From NCBI GenBank assembly GCA_025403435.1, contig JAJQZP010000047.1, positions 1,240,001 to 1,304,000 on the forward strand: 64,000 nt of DNA, written 5' to 3'. This stretch comes from Artocarpus heterophyllus (taxonomy: Eukaryota > Streptophyta > Magnoliopsida > Rosales > Moraceae). The translations under genes were made by a program, and so were the position numbers. This document shows, piece by piece, positions 47,187 through 60,500 of this stretch. Under the pieces are notes generated by a model. It worked only from the letters and a program-made list of their open reading frames with translations. It was not told the DNA's origin and made no database searches. Position 1 is the first letter of the stretch. The number at the start of each line of letters is the position of its first letter.

Positions 47187-50168
47187 ATCATAAGAAGAAA
47201 AAGAAGAGGAACCCAAGGAAACTAAAGTGTTTCTTTTGCGGGAAGGTTGGACACATAAAGAAAAATTGCAATGACTTCCAATCTAAAGGAGGAAAGTGTA
47301 AACTTCTAGTTATTAAAACTTATTTAGTTGAAGAATCAAGTGACACTTAGATCATAGGCTTACAGCAACTAATTATGTTTGTGTTTCTCTACAGGGTTCA
47401 AGAAAACGAGAAGTCTACTACATAAGCACTTCATGCTTTGGATGGGTGATGGATCTTTAGTGTTGGCTAAAGAAGTGGGAGACATCCATCTTTGTTTTGA
47501 TAGTTATAGGAGCTTAGTTTTGAGGGATTATTTTTATGTTTCTAAACTTAAAAGAAATCAATTTCTGACACTTGTTTATTTAAAGATTTTTATTTAGTTT
47601 CTTTTAATAATAAAGTTGTGATTTGTATATACAAGTCTTTTATCTGTAGTGAATAGATGCAAAACAACCTATATTTTATCAAACCTAAGATGGACTCACT
47701 GCTTAATATTGAAATTAATAATAACTCTAAAAGACTTAAAACTTCTCACTCTAACAGAACTTTATCTTTGACACTTGTGATTAAGTCATTTTGGCCTGAA
47801 TAGGATTCAAATGTTGGTAAGGAATGGACTTTTAAGTCATTTAGAAGCTGAATCTATACTACAATGTGAATCTTTTTTGGAGGACAAAATGACCAAAAGA
47901 CCATTCGAGTATAAGGGTGATCGAGCTAAAGGGGTTCTACAACTTGTGCATAGTGATATTTGTGGTCCAATGAACATCAAGGCATGAGTAGGGTATGGTA
48001 TTCTATCACTCGTATTAATGATAATTCGAGATATAAGTATGTCTACCTAATGCATCATAAGAGTGAAACTTTTGACAAGTTTAAGGAGTTTCAAGCTGAA
48101 GAGGAGAAGCAATTAGGAAAACCCATAAAGGTACTTCGATCAGATTGAGGTGGAGAATACCTCTTCGATGAGTTCTTAGGATACTTATTATAGAATAGGA
48201 TTTTATCCCATTTGGCTGCGCCAAACACTCTGCAGCAGAATAGCATCACTGAGAGAATAAATAGGACTTTGTTGGATATGGTTAGGTCCATTATGAGTTA
48301 TTCGACATTGCCTTTATCCTTTTGGAGGTATGCACTACAAACCGCATGTTATCTTATAAATAATGTGCCTTCAAAATCAGTTCTTAGAACTCTTCACGAG
48401 TTGTGGATGGGTAGGAAGACATCCTTAAATCCAAAAGTGCTCATTTCCTGTACAGGGAAACAAATAAGTTGGAAGCACATTTGGAAGAGTACATGTTTGA
48501 ATGATATCCAAAAGAGACTAAAGGGGGTTATTTTTATAACCTAAAAGAAAATAAAGTCATGGTTTTAACGAATGCGACTTTCCTTAAGGAAAGTTACATG
48601 AACGACTTTAAGCCTCATAAAAGAATGGTACTCGAGGAGTTGGCGAGTGATTCGTTCACTCCAGGGGTTCCAATTGAAATAAATCCAATCCATGTAGAAA
48701 ACCAACTGAATAACAACCTAGGGAGCTTCAGCGTAGTAAGAGAATCTTCCTAAAGGGGTAAAACCTATAGGGTGTAAGTGGGTGTACAAGAGAAAGAGAG
48801 GAGCAAATGGAAAACCTGAAACCTATAAGGCTAGACTGGTAGCAAAAAGATACACACAAAAGGAATGATTCGATTATGAGGAAACCTTTTTGCCTATAGC
48901 GATGCTTAAGTCCATTCGCATTCTCTTATCCATTGCTTCTACTCTCGATTATGAGATTTAACAAATAGATGTCAAGATAGCCTTTCTGAATGGCTATCTT
49001 GATGAGACCATATATATAGTACAGTTGGCTAGGTTCAAAGCTAAAGGTCAAGAGAATAAGGTCTGTAAACTGCTAAAGTCTATTTATGGACTTAAGCACA
49101 CTTTCCGTTCTTGGAACATAAGGTTTGATCAAGTGATCAAGACTTATGGGTTTGAACAAAATGTTGACGAACCATGTGTTTACAAGCATATTAAGAATAG
49201 GAAAGTGGTTTTTCTACTACTCTATATAGATGACATTTTGCTTACTGATAATAATGTTGGAGCATTGTCATCAGTCAAATTATGGTTGACTAAGTAGTTT
49301 GACATGATAGACTTGGGCGAAACTAATTATGTTCTGGGTATCCAAATCTTTCGAGATAAGAAGAACAAAATGATAGCTTTATCCCAAGCTACCTATATAG
49401 ATAAAATTCTTGAGAAGTATGCAATATAAAATTTCAAGAAAGGTGGGCAACCATGTAGGTCTGGAATTATTCTTTATAAGAAAGACTCTCTAAAGTCTAA
49501 TGAAGAAAGAGAATACATGAAGAAGGTGCCTTATGCCTCAATAGTAGGTAGTCTTATGTATGCAATGCCTTGCACAAGATCGGACATATGTTATGCGGTC
49601 AAGATAGTGAGTCGATTTTAGTCAAATCCAAGACGAAACCATTAGGTTGCGGTCAAGCATATTTTCAAGTATCAGAGAAAGACTAAAGGTTATATACTAG
49701 TATATTGTGATGAGGGCCAACACCACTTGGATACACTGATTTGGATTTCTAATCTTGTCTGGATTCGAGAAGATTGACTTCAAGTTCTATGTTTACTCTA
49801 CAAGGAGGCACCATTGTGTGGAGAAGTGTCAAGAAAGATTGCACTTTAGATTCAACAATCGAGGGACGAGTATGTGACAGGTAGTGAAGCTTCAAAAGAA
49901 GCTGTATAGGTTTGCAAGTTCTTCGGAGATCTTAAGGAAGTTCCTAGTATGGATAAGCTAATGCCGCTATATTGTGATAAAACTGCAGCGATAGCTAATG
50001 CTAAGGAAGCAAGATTTTACAAGAGTAAATATATACATTGAGAGTATCATGTGATAAAGCACATCATGGTAAGTAGAAATATGGCAATATATAAGATCAC
50101 AGCTTAGAACATTATAGCCTATCAAGGCTATGGGAATGTATAGCATATCACATTTACTCACTTAGAGC
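47187..50168 (+). pseudogene. Copia element C gag-pol fragment (decayed)
   Basis: It begins inside Gag just before the zinc knuckle (CFFCGKVGHIKKNC, 47230-47271), so the 5' LTR, leader and most of Gag are absent. The order then follows element A: protease remnant near 47350, integrase with the zinc finger eroded and the core at 48090-48300, RT with YIDD near 49225, RNase H with LYCD near 49970. Stops include TAG at 47654-47656 and TAA at 48959-48961. The first shares its codon with the stop at 18525-18527 in A; the second falls at the Trp codon that is also a stop in A and B. Identity to A is visibly lower than that of B. Confidence 0.88.
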
Positions 50169-50179
50169 AAGTAGGAGAC

Positions 50180-52076
50180 TGTTGGACCTGATGCCCTAAG
50201 GATTAAATAATATAATAAGTTTTTGAGTTATTTAATCAATAAAGAGTTTATTTATTTTCATATATCAAATATTGTCCTCTTTATGTTTATTTCTGTTAAA
50301 AATATGACAAGCAAATGAAAGTCTAAGACTTCCAGTCTAAACCTTTAAGATTATGCATATGATGGACAAATTATACGGAAAACATGAATTTCAAAGGTGA
50401 TAGTCTACATGATAAGGTCTGTAATTGAGAGAATAAAGTTGGACGCTTTATTAATGTTAAGATTGTTTTGTTGTCTATGTCCCTAATGGGAGCTTGGTTA
50501 TCAGACTTAGACTCTACGAGTAGAAACATTGGTATATTGTCATAGGTGATGATATATTAGATCGGGACAAAAGTTGAATTCATTTGTTTAAATCAATTCA
50601 CTTTAGACAATCATATGTGTTGCATCTTAATCCTAAAATGAATTAATAGGTCCGTATTCTTGACTTGTGTCTTTTAATGTGCCAAATGTTAACATCCTAA
50701 ATTAAATAAAAGTACACATATCGGTACGTTGGAGACATAACTCTTGGTTGATGTAGACTCGTTATTCATAGAAATGGAATCTATAGCTCTTTTGTAGAGT
50801 TAATGATATTCTCTTATAGGCATTATCTTGTAATTAGAAAAAAGGAGCGTTTAACCATTTGGATACATAAGTATAACCAAATGGAATACTATTTATGAAT
50901 AGTAACTATTCTAATAGTGAGATAATTGAACATAAGATAAAAATAATCGGGAAGGTAAAACAAAATTTATCCTTAAGCCGATTATGAATATCCTATGGGG
51001 ATGTTACACATTATGATATGTCATAGATGATTAGTTATTGGACTTTGTAATTTTATATAGTTCGAGAGTGCTGCTCTAAGCTATTAGTGAAATAGCATTA
51101 GAGTTAATAATTATAAAATATATGTATCTGGGATATGTTATTTTATAATTATAGAAGATTAATCTATATATGTCCATCAGGTCCCCTTTGCTAGGTCATA
51201 ATAATGCCTATAACAATATGGTATGTTTTTCCTACATCTTAGTGACTTATATTAATTATTAGATTAGTTAAAATTTGATAGATTGGATTTAATAATTCAT
51301 ATTAGTTTATTGGTTAAATTAATTTTGTGAATTAATTTGAGATAAACATGTTGAATTATTTGAATAATATTTTATTTGATATAGGATTATCTGTATATGA
51401 CTATTTTAATCAGATAACTTCTCTATTAGGTTATCTAAATTAAAATTGAGGCTCTATCTAAGATTCTCGTGTAAAATAAGATATTCTAAATTTTTCAAAT
51501 TATCGCTCGGTCGACAGGCCAGTTGCCGAGTTCGACAAACCGATTCACAAGTTCAACATGCCAACCATGTAATAATCTTGATACTCATTTTTGACACTTT
51601 TTTTATCAGAAGTTGATCCAGACTCATATTTTGAAGCCTAATCTGATAGGGATTAACCCTAAATTCGACCACTATAAAGGAACTATTTTTCATTATTCCT
51701 TAGATCATTTGAGAAGTATAGAAAGAGTATTTTAGTGAGACAAACTCTAAAACTCCTAGAGAGCTATTGTTCAACATCTAGAATCTTAGTTCTTGGTCTT
51801 CTCAAGTGGTTGGAAGGAGAGGTCACTAGAGAAAAAACTGTACAACTTGCGATCGCCCACGTTCCAATCATGGAAAAAGAATAGCAAGGAAGACCAGTTG
51901 ATTAAGGCTCTTCTGAGATGTTCTTCTTTAGTTGCAATTTCTATAGTTTTGCAATCTACAAAAGAGGTACGTAAGATCTTTTATTAATTTATATATTTAA
52001 CATGTCAAACTTATTATTTGAAAAAGACTTTGATTTAAAATTTTTTTAAAATTCTGTTGCGTATCATTTTCCAACA
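50180..52076 (+). repeat. 3' LTR of copia element C
   Basis: The decayed purine tract AGTAGGAGAC precedes TGTTGGACCTGATG. The LTR ends TTTTCCAACA. A palindrome array remnant (51505-51570) lies 100-170 bp upstream of TATAAAGG (51673-51680). Directly after the end, copia RNase H sequence of element D begins. Confidence 0.88.
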
Positions 52077-52688
52077 TTGCACACGACCTGACATATGTTA
52101 TGTGGTCATGATAGGGAGTCGATGTTAATCGAATCTAAGACCTAAGCATTGGGTTGTGGTTAACCATATTTTCAAGTGCCTAAGAAGGACTAAAGGTTAT
52201 ATGCTAATGTATTTTGGTCAGATCTAACACCTCTTGGGTACACTAATTTGGATTTTCTATCCTATTCGGATTAAAGAAGATCGATTTCTGGGTTTGTGCT
52301 TACTCTAGAAGGAGGTGCCATTGTTTGGAGAAATGTGAAACAAGGTTGGAGTGTTGATTCAATGATGGAGGCTGAGTATATGGCTACGAGTAATGCTTCA
52401 AAAGAAGCTGTATGGCTCTACAAGTTCCTTGAAAATTTTGAGGTAGTTCTTGGAATAGATAAGCCTATTGCATTGTATTGTGATAATAGTGCAACTGTAG
52501 CTAATACCAAGGAGTCAAGATATCACGATATGAGTATGCACGTAGACCAGAAGTATTAGGGGATAAGGAACTTCATAGAGAATTGGCATATAACAATATG
52601 CAAGATCATGGCCAAGGATAATATAGCCTATCGAGACTATAGAGATACGTAACATGTCACGTTAACTTATTTAGGGCAAATAGGAGAT
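52077..52688 (+). pseudogene. Copia element D RNase H fragment
   Basis: The fragment starts in the TRPDI-like region, corresponding to 49572 in C, and runs to the purine tract. A clean 87-codon piece (52296-52559) carries the SMMEAEY and LYCDNSA motifs. The 5' remainder of D is not adjacent, because element C is inserted at 52076 and the far side is missing. Confidence 0.88.
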
Positions 52689-55399
52689 TGTTAAACTGGG
52701 TTCCCTAAGGATTAAATGATGTCATAGGTTTTCAAGACATTTAATCAATAAAGAGTTTGTTATTTTCATATATAAAATATGCCCTCTTTATGTTCATTCA
52801 TGTTGAATATATTACAAGCAAATAGAGGCCTGAGACTGTCAATCTAAACATTTTAGATTGTGCATATGATGGATTAATTATGCAGAAGATATGAATCTTA
52901 AAGTGATAGTCTAAATTAAGAGTGGCAATTCGTGTTGGCAAGTCGTATTCAGGTCGGATTGAGGGTCAATTTTTATATAAACTAGCTCGACACTAACCCG
53001 ACCCATGACATGGACAGGTTCAAAAATCTCAACACTAACACGACCTGTTCCAATATGGGGTAACACAAACACAACCTGTACTAACCCGTTCTTTATGCAA
53101 CCTGTGAAACGCCAATAATGCGCAACCCGCCAATGGCCCGTATTAACCCACACTAACCCATGACCTTTTTTAGCTTTGAATGTACACTAATATAACATAA
53201 AACAAATTTCCTCAAAATCAAATGAGTTTCATACTATAACAACAAAAATTTAAATCCTAAAATTTTTTAAAAATCCAACAAAAAACAAATCCAACACTAA
53301 CAAAATAACAAGTCTAACAGAATAACAAGTCCAGCAAACTTAAAAAAAAAAAGTCTTAAGTGAACAATCTAAAATCACCTTATTATTATTCAAAAGTTAA
53401 AATCTTTTTAGTTTGAAGCTTGGTATAAGATTAAGTAAGCTAGGGTTTTTTTTTTATGGGTATATTTGATAATAAGAAAAATATTTTAAAAATTATTTAA
53501 ATAGTTAATCACGAGTCAGATAGGTCATTTTAATGTCATGCGGGTTGACCCAAACACGACCCGTTTTTGGACGGGTCAGTTTTGGGTTGACATAAAATAA
53601 CCCTAGTTAGTTTTTTGGCCCTAACTTATAGAAAAGCGTGTTAGGTTTGTGTCGTGTCATATCGTCATATCATAACCAGTATTGCCAACCCTAGTCTAAA
53701 TATAAAAGGTCCATAATCAGATAATAAAGTTGGGCGTTTTATTTATATTAAGATTATTATGTTGGGAGATGACTTGTCTTAGTCATTGAAGTTGGACTTC
53801 GCAAGTAGAGATATTGGTATATTATCATGAGTGACAATATATTAGATCGAGACTAAAGATGAATTGATTTTATTAATAATTCTGTTTGAATAAATCAATT
53901 TATTTTAGATAATCATATGTGTTACATCTTAATACTAAAATGAATCAATGCGTCTGTATTCTTGATTTGTGTCTTTTGATGCATCAAAGGGTGATATCTT
54001 GAATTATATGAAAGTATACATGCATGTACGTTGGAGACATGATTGTTAAATGGCATAGACTCATTATTCACAGACATGGAATCCATAGCTCTTTTGTAGA
54101 GTTAATAATATTCTCTAATAGGCATTATACTGTAATTGGAAATTGGAGCGCTCAACCATTTGGGTCCATATGTGTAACTGAATGCTATACTATTTGTATG
54201 ATTATGAATAATAAGTATTCCAATAGTGAGATAATGGAATATAAGATAAACATAATTGAAAATATAAAACAGAATTTGTACATAAGCCGATTGTGAATAT
54301 CCTATGGGACACATTATGATATCTCATGAACAGTTAACTTATGGGAGTTTCGTAATTTATATATTGTTTAAGAGTGCAGCTCTAAGCTTTTAGTGAATAA
54401 TCTATAGAGTTGATAATTATAAAATATACATGTTAGGAACATATGCCTTTGATAGCTCACATACATTCCTATAACGATAAGACGTAGTTTTCTAACAAAT
54501 TAATAACTTATGTTAATTCTACAATTGGTTTAAATTCAGTTGATTGGAATGTGATAATTCATATTAGTTTATTAGTTGAATTAATTTTGTAAATTAATTC
54601 AAGATAAACATATTGAATTATTTGAATATATTTTATTTGATATGGGATTATCTGATGTGACTATTTTAATCAAATAGCTTCTCTTTTGAGTTATTTGAAT
54701 TAAAACTGAGACTCAACCAAAAATTCCAATGTAAACAAAAATATAGAAGTCTTCTAAATTGGGCAAACCGATAGGCCAGTGACTAGGTCCACCAGGCAGG
54801 TGGACTGTAACTAAGTTATGTTAATTAGTACAATTGGTAGGGCAATGATCCTAAGCGGCAGGCCGGTTCGCGTAATCTTGTTACATGTTTTCATGCGTTT
54901 TGACTCGGATTTATCTTAGTTACGAATTTAGAAGCCATCTCTTGATAGAATTGAAGTCCTACCTGTCACTATAAATAGGATACTTGTTCCTATTGTTTTA
55001 TTGATCAATAATTAGAGAAATTTAGGAAGAGAGTATTCTAGAGAAAGAAACTCTAAAACTTTATAAAATTATTGTTCAACATTTTGAACGATAATTCTTG
55101 GTTTTTACTTGTAGTTGTGGGGAGAGGTTTACAAGAAGAGAATCAAACGATGTATGCCTGCTTGCACTCTGATTGTGGAATAAAGAATAGCAAGCATGAA
55201 CAGTTAGTTGAGACTCATCCATAAGCGATTCTCAGTAGCAATTTTGTCAAATAATTTCTTGTCAGAAGTGCGGTTCCGATTCGATAAGGTACGAAATATC
55301 TTTCATTAATTTATGTTATATAGCATGTCTAACTCGGTTTATAGAAAAGCTTTTATTAAAAAAAATTTTAAAATCCCGCAGCGTACTCATTTTTCAACA
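52689..55399 (+). repeat. 3' LTR of copia element D, with hAT-like insertion
   Basis: The LTR starts TGTTAAACTGGG after TAGGAGAT and ends TTTTTCAACA. Without the 785-bp insert and duplication it is about 1926 bp. A decayed palindrome array (54762-54872) precedes TATAAATA (54970-54977). Confidence 0.88.
52917..53693. mobile_element. hAT-like non-autonomous DNA transposon
   Basis: A 777-bp unit interrupts the LTR of D and is flanked by perfect 8-bp duplications GTCTAAAT (52909-52916 and 53694-53701), the hAT signature. Ends are imperfect inverted repeats: TAAGAGTGGCAAT at left and, on the other strand, TAGGGTTGGCAAT at right. Inside are repeated ACCCG/CGGGT words near both ends. No transposase is seen. 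Confidence 0.85.
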
Positions 55400-56481
55400 T
55401 AAAGTGGATGGACAAATTTTAAGCGATGAGACCCAAAAGGGATATACCTGCTCGATACAAAAACTAGAGCTCAACCGATCTTGTTACAAGACACCACAAT
55501 AATCAATGGATTAAACTAGTTGGATAAAATCAGACGTTCCCTGTCGAGGGCATACACAACATGGCCTAAATTAAGATCTAGCCGAACATTTACACACCTT
55601 TCACTAATTACAAGCAGTTGTGACAAAAAAACTAAAATCGAAAGTGGGGGAGACCGCCTCCGTTATTATATTAATAGCGCCAACTCACAGACATCACAAG
55701 ATACAGATGCGACGGAAACCCATCACATTTATTTTAAGAAAAACACAAAACTCAAACAAAAACAAAGACAAAAAAATGGAGGCAACATCAATACAAAAGG
55801 AAGCGTGTTGACTCCACCATTTAACCTCCTCCTTGCGATTAACATTGTGATCAAACATCCAAAAACAACGCCCTTCTTTTTCCAATCCAGTAAACCATGA
55901 CCAAAAATCCCCCGTTATTAACCTCCCTTTTCTTCCACCCCAATAGATCTCTTCCCCTCCCTTAGGTCCCTCGAACCCAGGCCCATCTATCTAGCACCTT
56001 CTCAACCAGATCTCATCCTTCATAGACACCTCTTCATCTAAGCTTAAGCACTCTCAAATAGATCACGTTAGCATTAAACTTCACCATTCACCATGCCTCC
56101 TAACCCAAGTTGCAGAACTCCAGCCACTCACCAAAAGTGATCTCCAAACTCAGTCCCTTCCCAAGCGTCCGACCCCTCTCACGAGCCAAATGCTCAGCGG
56201 CCAGGCTTAAGACAACGCTAGACTCCAGCCTTAGAGGGAGGGGCACTGGCATTGCTCAAGTAAACTAAAAAAACTAGTTGGTATAGAGAAGAGAAAGAGA
56301 GAGAAATTACGGAAAAAGAATTATAAGCCTTACTTTACGGAAAAGGAAGATTTATTAAACGGTTGAGATCATAATAGACAACTCAAATCTAATATCTAAA
56401 GCTATCTCTTTATTTTTTTTTTCTTTTTCTCTAAAAAGACGAGCAAAAGAAATTGATGAAATTTTATGCTGCTTAAAGAAA
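55400..56481. other. Unassigned stretch
   Basis: I recognise no gene. 55520-55900 has a 126-codon plus-strand frame of low-complexity, Lys/Thr-rich composition without a domain. 55900-56240 is CT-rich. Confidence 0.4.
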
Positions 56482-56589
56482 TTAGGCCGTTTGGAAAAGT
56501 TCAAACTAATTTTGTTTTTATATTTTCTCTCATAAAGTTTAAATTTTAAACCAATTTTAGTTCAAACTCTACGATTCTAAACGACCTAA
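56482..56589. mobile_element. MITE of about 108 bp
   Basis: The ends TTAGGCCGTTTGG and, on the other strand, TTAGGTCGTTTAG are inverted repeats, and the arms continue with GTTCAAACT against AGTTTGAAC. No coding. Confidence 0.7.
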
Positions 56590-57170
56590 ACATGTGACAG
56601 GGTAGTGGAGGTTAGGTAATGAAAGAGAAAATATACTAACTTTACGTTAGGTTAGGTAGTTCAAAATCTTCTCTTTACGTCATGATAGCAAAGATTTCTT
56701 ATTGCATGATTGACATTGTAAATACTAACTTTTCAAACCGGCATTAAAAATGAAATTTTGGTGACACAAACGTACATGCTGCCACTTTTATAGTTCTGTC
56801 TGTCACTTTGACATTGAGTCACATAATTCACCTTTTCTCGTACAAATTTGAGTACCATCATTGCATATGCAGACGAAGAGGAGTTGATAAGGAAGGCAAA
56901 AGCCACAAATAAAGCGTTTACAAGTACTCTATTAGTTGCCATTCTCATCATGTAAAACTACAAATTCCTCCTTCATATCTGTCCCATCAAAATTGTTGTA
57001 CAGAACGACGAAAATCAAAGGGTAAATTAACAAATTATACCAAAATTTCTTCATACAACTGCAGCCTATAAAGTAACAACAAATATAATAACTTGTATAC
57101 GAGAGTCGTACTCCTTCAGTGACCAATAACAATACTGTCAATGTGAACAAGAAAAAAAAATATTTCTTAC
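56590..57170. other. Stretch downstream of the zinc-finger gene exons
   Basis: The next exon expected for the minus-strand gene is not here. A minus-strand 72-codon frame (56733-56951) has a signal-peptide-like start (Met, hydrophobic run, SSSSAYA) and three Cys; I do not recognise it and cannot show it is expressed. Confidence 0.35.
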
Positions 57171-57497
57171 TTCTTGCAAGTGCTCCCATCCAGGTTTTCG
57201 CTTAGTCACCTCGTCATGGAGTTGATCAAACCGCATGGATTCCTAACCCAACAAAATGCAATAACTAAAGGCAGTATTCTAAATTTTTAATTGCAATGTT
57301 CATGATGTTGTCATAGTGTAATTTTAAAAGTTAATAAAAACAGAATAAGGCCACAATATGGTTTGTAATTAGAAAAGTAACAGTTCACTTTCAACTGGAA
57401 TAAAGCTTAAGCAACCAATTCAAGTTCCGTGGATTTACAACACAAATACTCTAAAAAATTTTCCCAGGGGAATGGCCCATGGAATAAGAAACGAACT

Positions 57498-57533
<36 letters not shown>

Positions 57534-60500
57534 CAGAGGATAAATATTCTATCTAGCAAATATTAGCGATAAAATTTGTACAAAAATTTCAAGTAGTTTA
57601 GCTTATATTCCAAATATGGTTTTGCATCCGAATCCGAAGTACAGCATCATTTAAATCAATTAACGGAGGGAGCTGGAGGTTTCATATATCCTTTTCAATA
57701 ACTCTTTGGTATTTGGTATTATTTGGTACTTGTTGTACAAAAATACGGTTGCAGAAAACTTGAGAGGAGAAAATTTTTCAAGTTAGTCTAATAAGAGTGA
57801 GGGGGGGAAGTGTAATAAACCAGAAACCTTGTACTGCCACCCAATTTTCTTCTTGATAACATCATCATATTCAAAACCACCAGCAACCTCGGGCAACGTA
57901 AACAACCAAAAAGCAGCAATACTGCGATCCTTCATGCTGTGGACTATATGCTGAAACAATGACGGGATGAATATATTAGACAATAACATGAAATCTAAAA
58001 CACGAACCAAGTTTAACATAACCCTAAGATAACAAATGCAAGCTTAAGGAAATTTACTGAGACAATAGAAAAGAGGGAAATCATGACTATCTTTTATCGT
58101 GATATTGCGAAGATCTTTTACCAGCCAACAACTCATATATGGAATTGGATAGGGTACCAATGTGGTTAATTCCGACAGATGTGGCCATGTAAATCAAGAG
58201 GCCATTTGAAAGAGCGCTTGAAACTAACAGTTTCAGTTTAAGAACTGTAGCTATGAGAGTTTTATACTATAGTAACTTTTTGTTATTTATTGTAGTATGT
58301 GAAAGCTTTACATTGTTTACAGTTGAAACTGATGGTTCTAACCGCTCTTTCAAACTGCCTACAAATTTCATATTGGATATTACGCATAATAAAGTTTTTT
58401 CTCACGAAATGTAATAACATGTGGAAAAGAACAAGATGTGGTACTAGCCTCATAGGGATAATCCATCTTTCTTAAGACATTGCAGGCTTTCCAAGGAGGT
58501 CCCATGATCTGCCAAAGCAATAGCAGTCAATGCAGAAAATGAAAACATGACCCAGTAAGGTTGAAGATAACTGACGTTGCATGGATGAACTGCCCTCCCT
58601 ATTTTTACAATAAAAAACAACTTTATTATTAAGTATAAGATGAAATATGAGAATTCAAAAAATAGTAGCATCAGAAATGCAGCATTACTAAACATTAGAG
58701 AATTGAATGTGAAAAATGAATTCCCAAGACCTATAGTATTAGCAAATAGTGTAATTGTGCTATAATATTGTGCATTTATTTATGCAATTCAAGCCTTAGA
58801 GAAGCTCTTCAGTTCCTATATTTTCGTTTCACTATTCACATGATAGCATATTTTTCTTATACAATTAAATACTGTTGAATTTTGGCCTTTTCTTTTTTGA
58901 GCAAGAATGATTGAATTTATGGACTTGGTGATTCTTAACCAAGAAATACAAGAACATGAACTAAAATATGACTCCTGACGCTATACTCTATCCATGTAAC
59001 TTTTTTCCGGCCGGCTATTCCACCCAAGACAAATAATGTACCTTCCATAACCATGTAAATCAAGATCCAATATAAGCACTCAGCAGAAATAAAAAGTCCC
59101 TCTTAGAAAGCTGATAAATACAGAAGATAAACACTCTTGAAATCTTTCCATTGTCAGGAGGAAAAAAAAAAAAACTTACGTCATCTGTAGATATCCTGAC
59201 TCGTAATTTATCTTGGCATTCAGGACAGCCCATTACACCCTGCAATACTAGAAAGAATTTCATGCAACCTCCAAAGATTGAATACGTGAAGAAAAGTTTT
59301 TATAGAAAATGCATAAACAGGATTGACAGGAAATCAGACAAATTTAAAAGTATCAGAACTACTCTTCACTGAAATACAACTGCAAAAGAGGTGAATCTTT
59401 GTCGGATGTGAATGTGATAACTAACAATCATTTGCCATACTAATTCATTATAACATTGAACAAGAAATTGTTCGGGAAAATGCCTTAAGTAGTATAGTGG
59501 GAAGGTCAAAATGATTTGTATCTATGTTATGCATAAACTAAAAGAGAATTACCGTCCCATCACAGGTTTGGCAATCTTTAGATGGCAATGATGCATGAAG
59601 ATAAATGTTGGATGGAAGGTGAACCAACTCAGCCCGATTATCAGCAATGGCATCTGCAACGATAGAAGAAAATATCGGTATCGGTAGAAATATAGGTACT
59701 CCAATTCTATGAAAATATCAAAGCAAATATTAATATCGGTGGAAATATCGAAAAAATTTACAAAGATTACGAAAATTTACATTAGAACATGATTTTAATA
59801 CTTTTTGATAGCATGAACATTAAAAAGATACATAAATAAACAAATTTCACATAAAAAAAAATCATACATGTTACATTTCTTAATACCGAAAGGAAGTTCT
59901 ATGAGGCTTAAATATGGTCAAGATCCCATCTTGATTTAAACAGTATTGGTACCATGACATATTACCTGAATAATGTTGAAAATGGTTACGAACATGCCAT
60001 ATATAAGTTTGTTGATCACTTCCTACTGTATTTCCATAAATTGGAAACTGTGAATTCTCCCAATTGTTTGCCTGAGAAGGCAATGCTATGTTCAGATCAA
60101 AGATGAAAATATCGATATCGGTATAAATATCTATACTCTTAATTTACAAAAATTTCAAAAAAAAAATATTGATATGGGTAGAAATATTAAAAAAATTATA
60201 AAACCTATGAATATCTATTTTATATTGAAATTTTGATATAAACTAAGATTGTGTAAAAAACAATACCCTACAACCCCTGATAAACCAATATTTTTACTGA
60301 TTTATTTTAGTATTAACTAAAATTTTCCTTAAAGTTTAGTGTTCGGACAAAAATTTCTCAATATTTTTAAATTTTTCTTATAATTTTAGAATTTCTAAAC
60401 TCTCAAAACATCCTTTAGAATTAAATTAAAACACCTCTCAAAATTTTTTAAAAATTTCAACAAATATAAGGAAAAAATGATTACACCCAAAAGATATTTC

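Noticed and set aside
55520..55900. 126-codon plus-strand frame as a gene
   Set aside because: Composition is low complexity and there is no domain; the region looks like transposon debris.
58450..58695. 81-codon minus-strand frame as an exon
   Set aside because: It is in a different frame from the zinc-finger gene; the exon 58449-58508 with a proper acceptor gives the family-like sequence instead.
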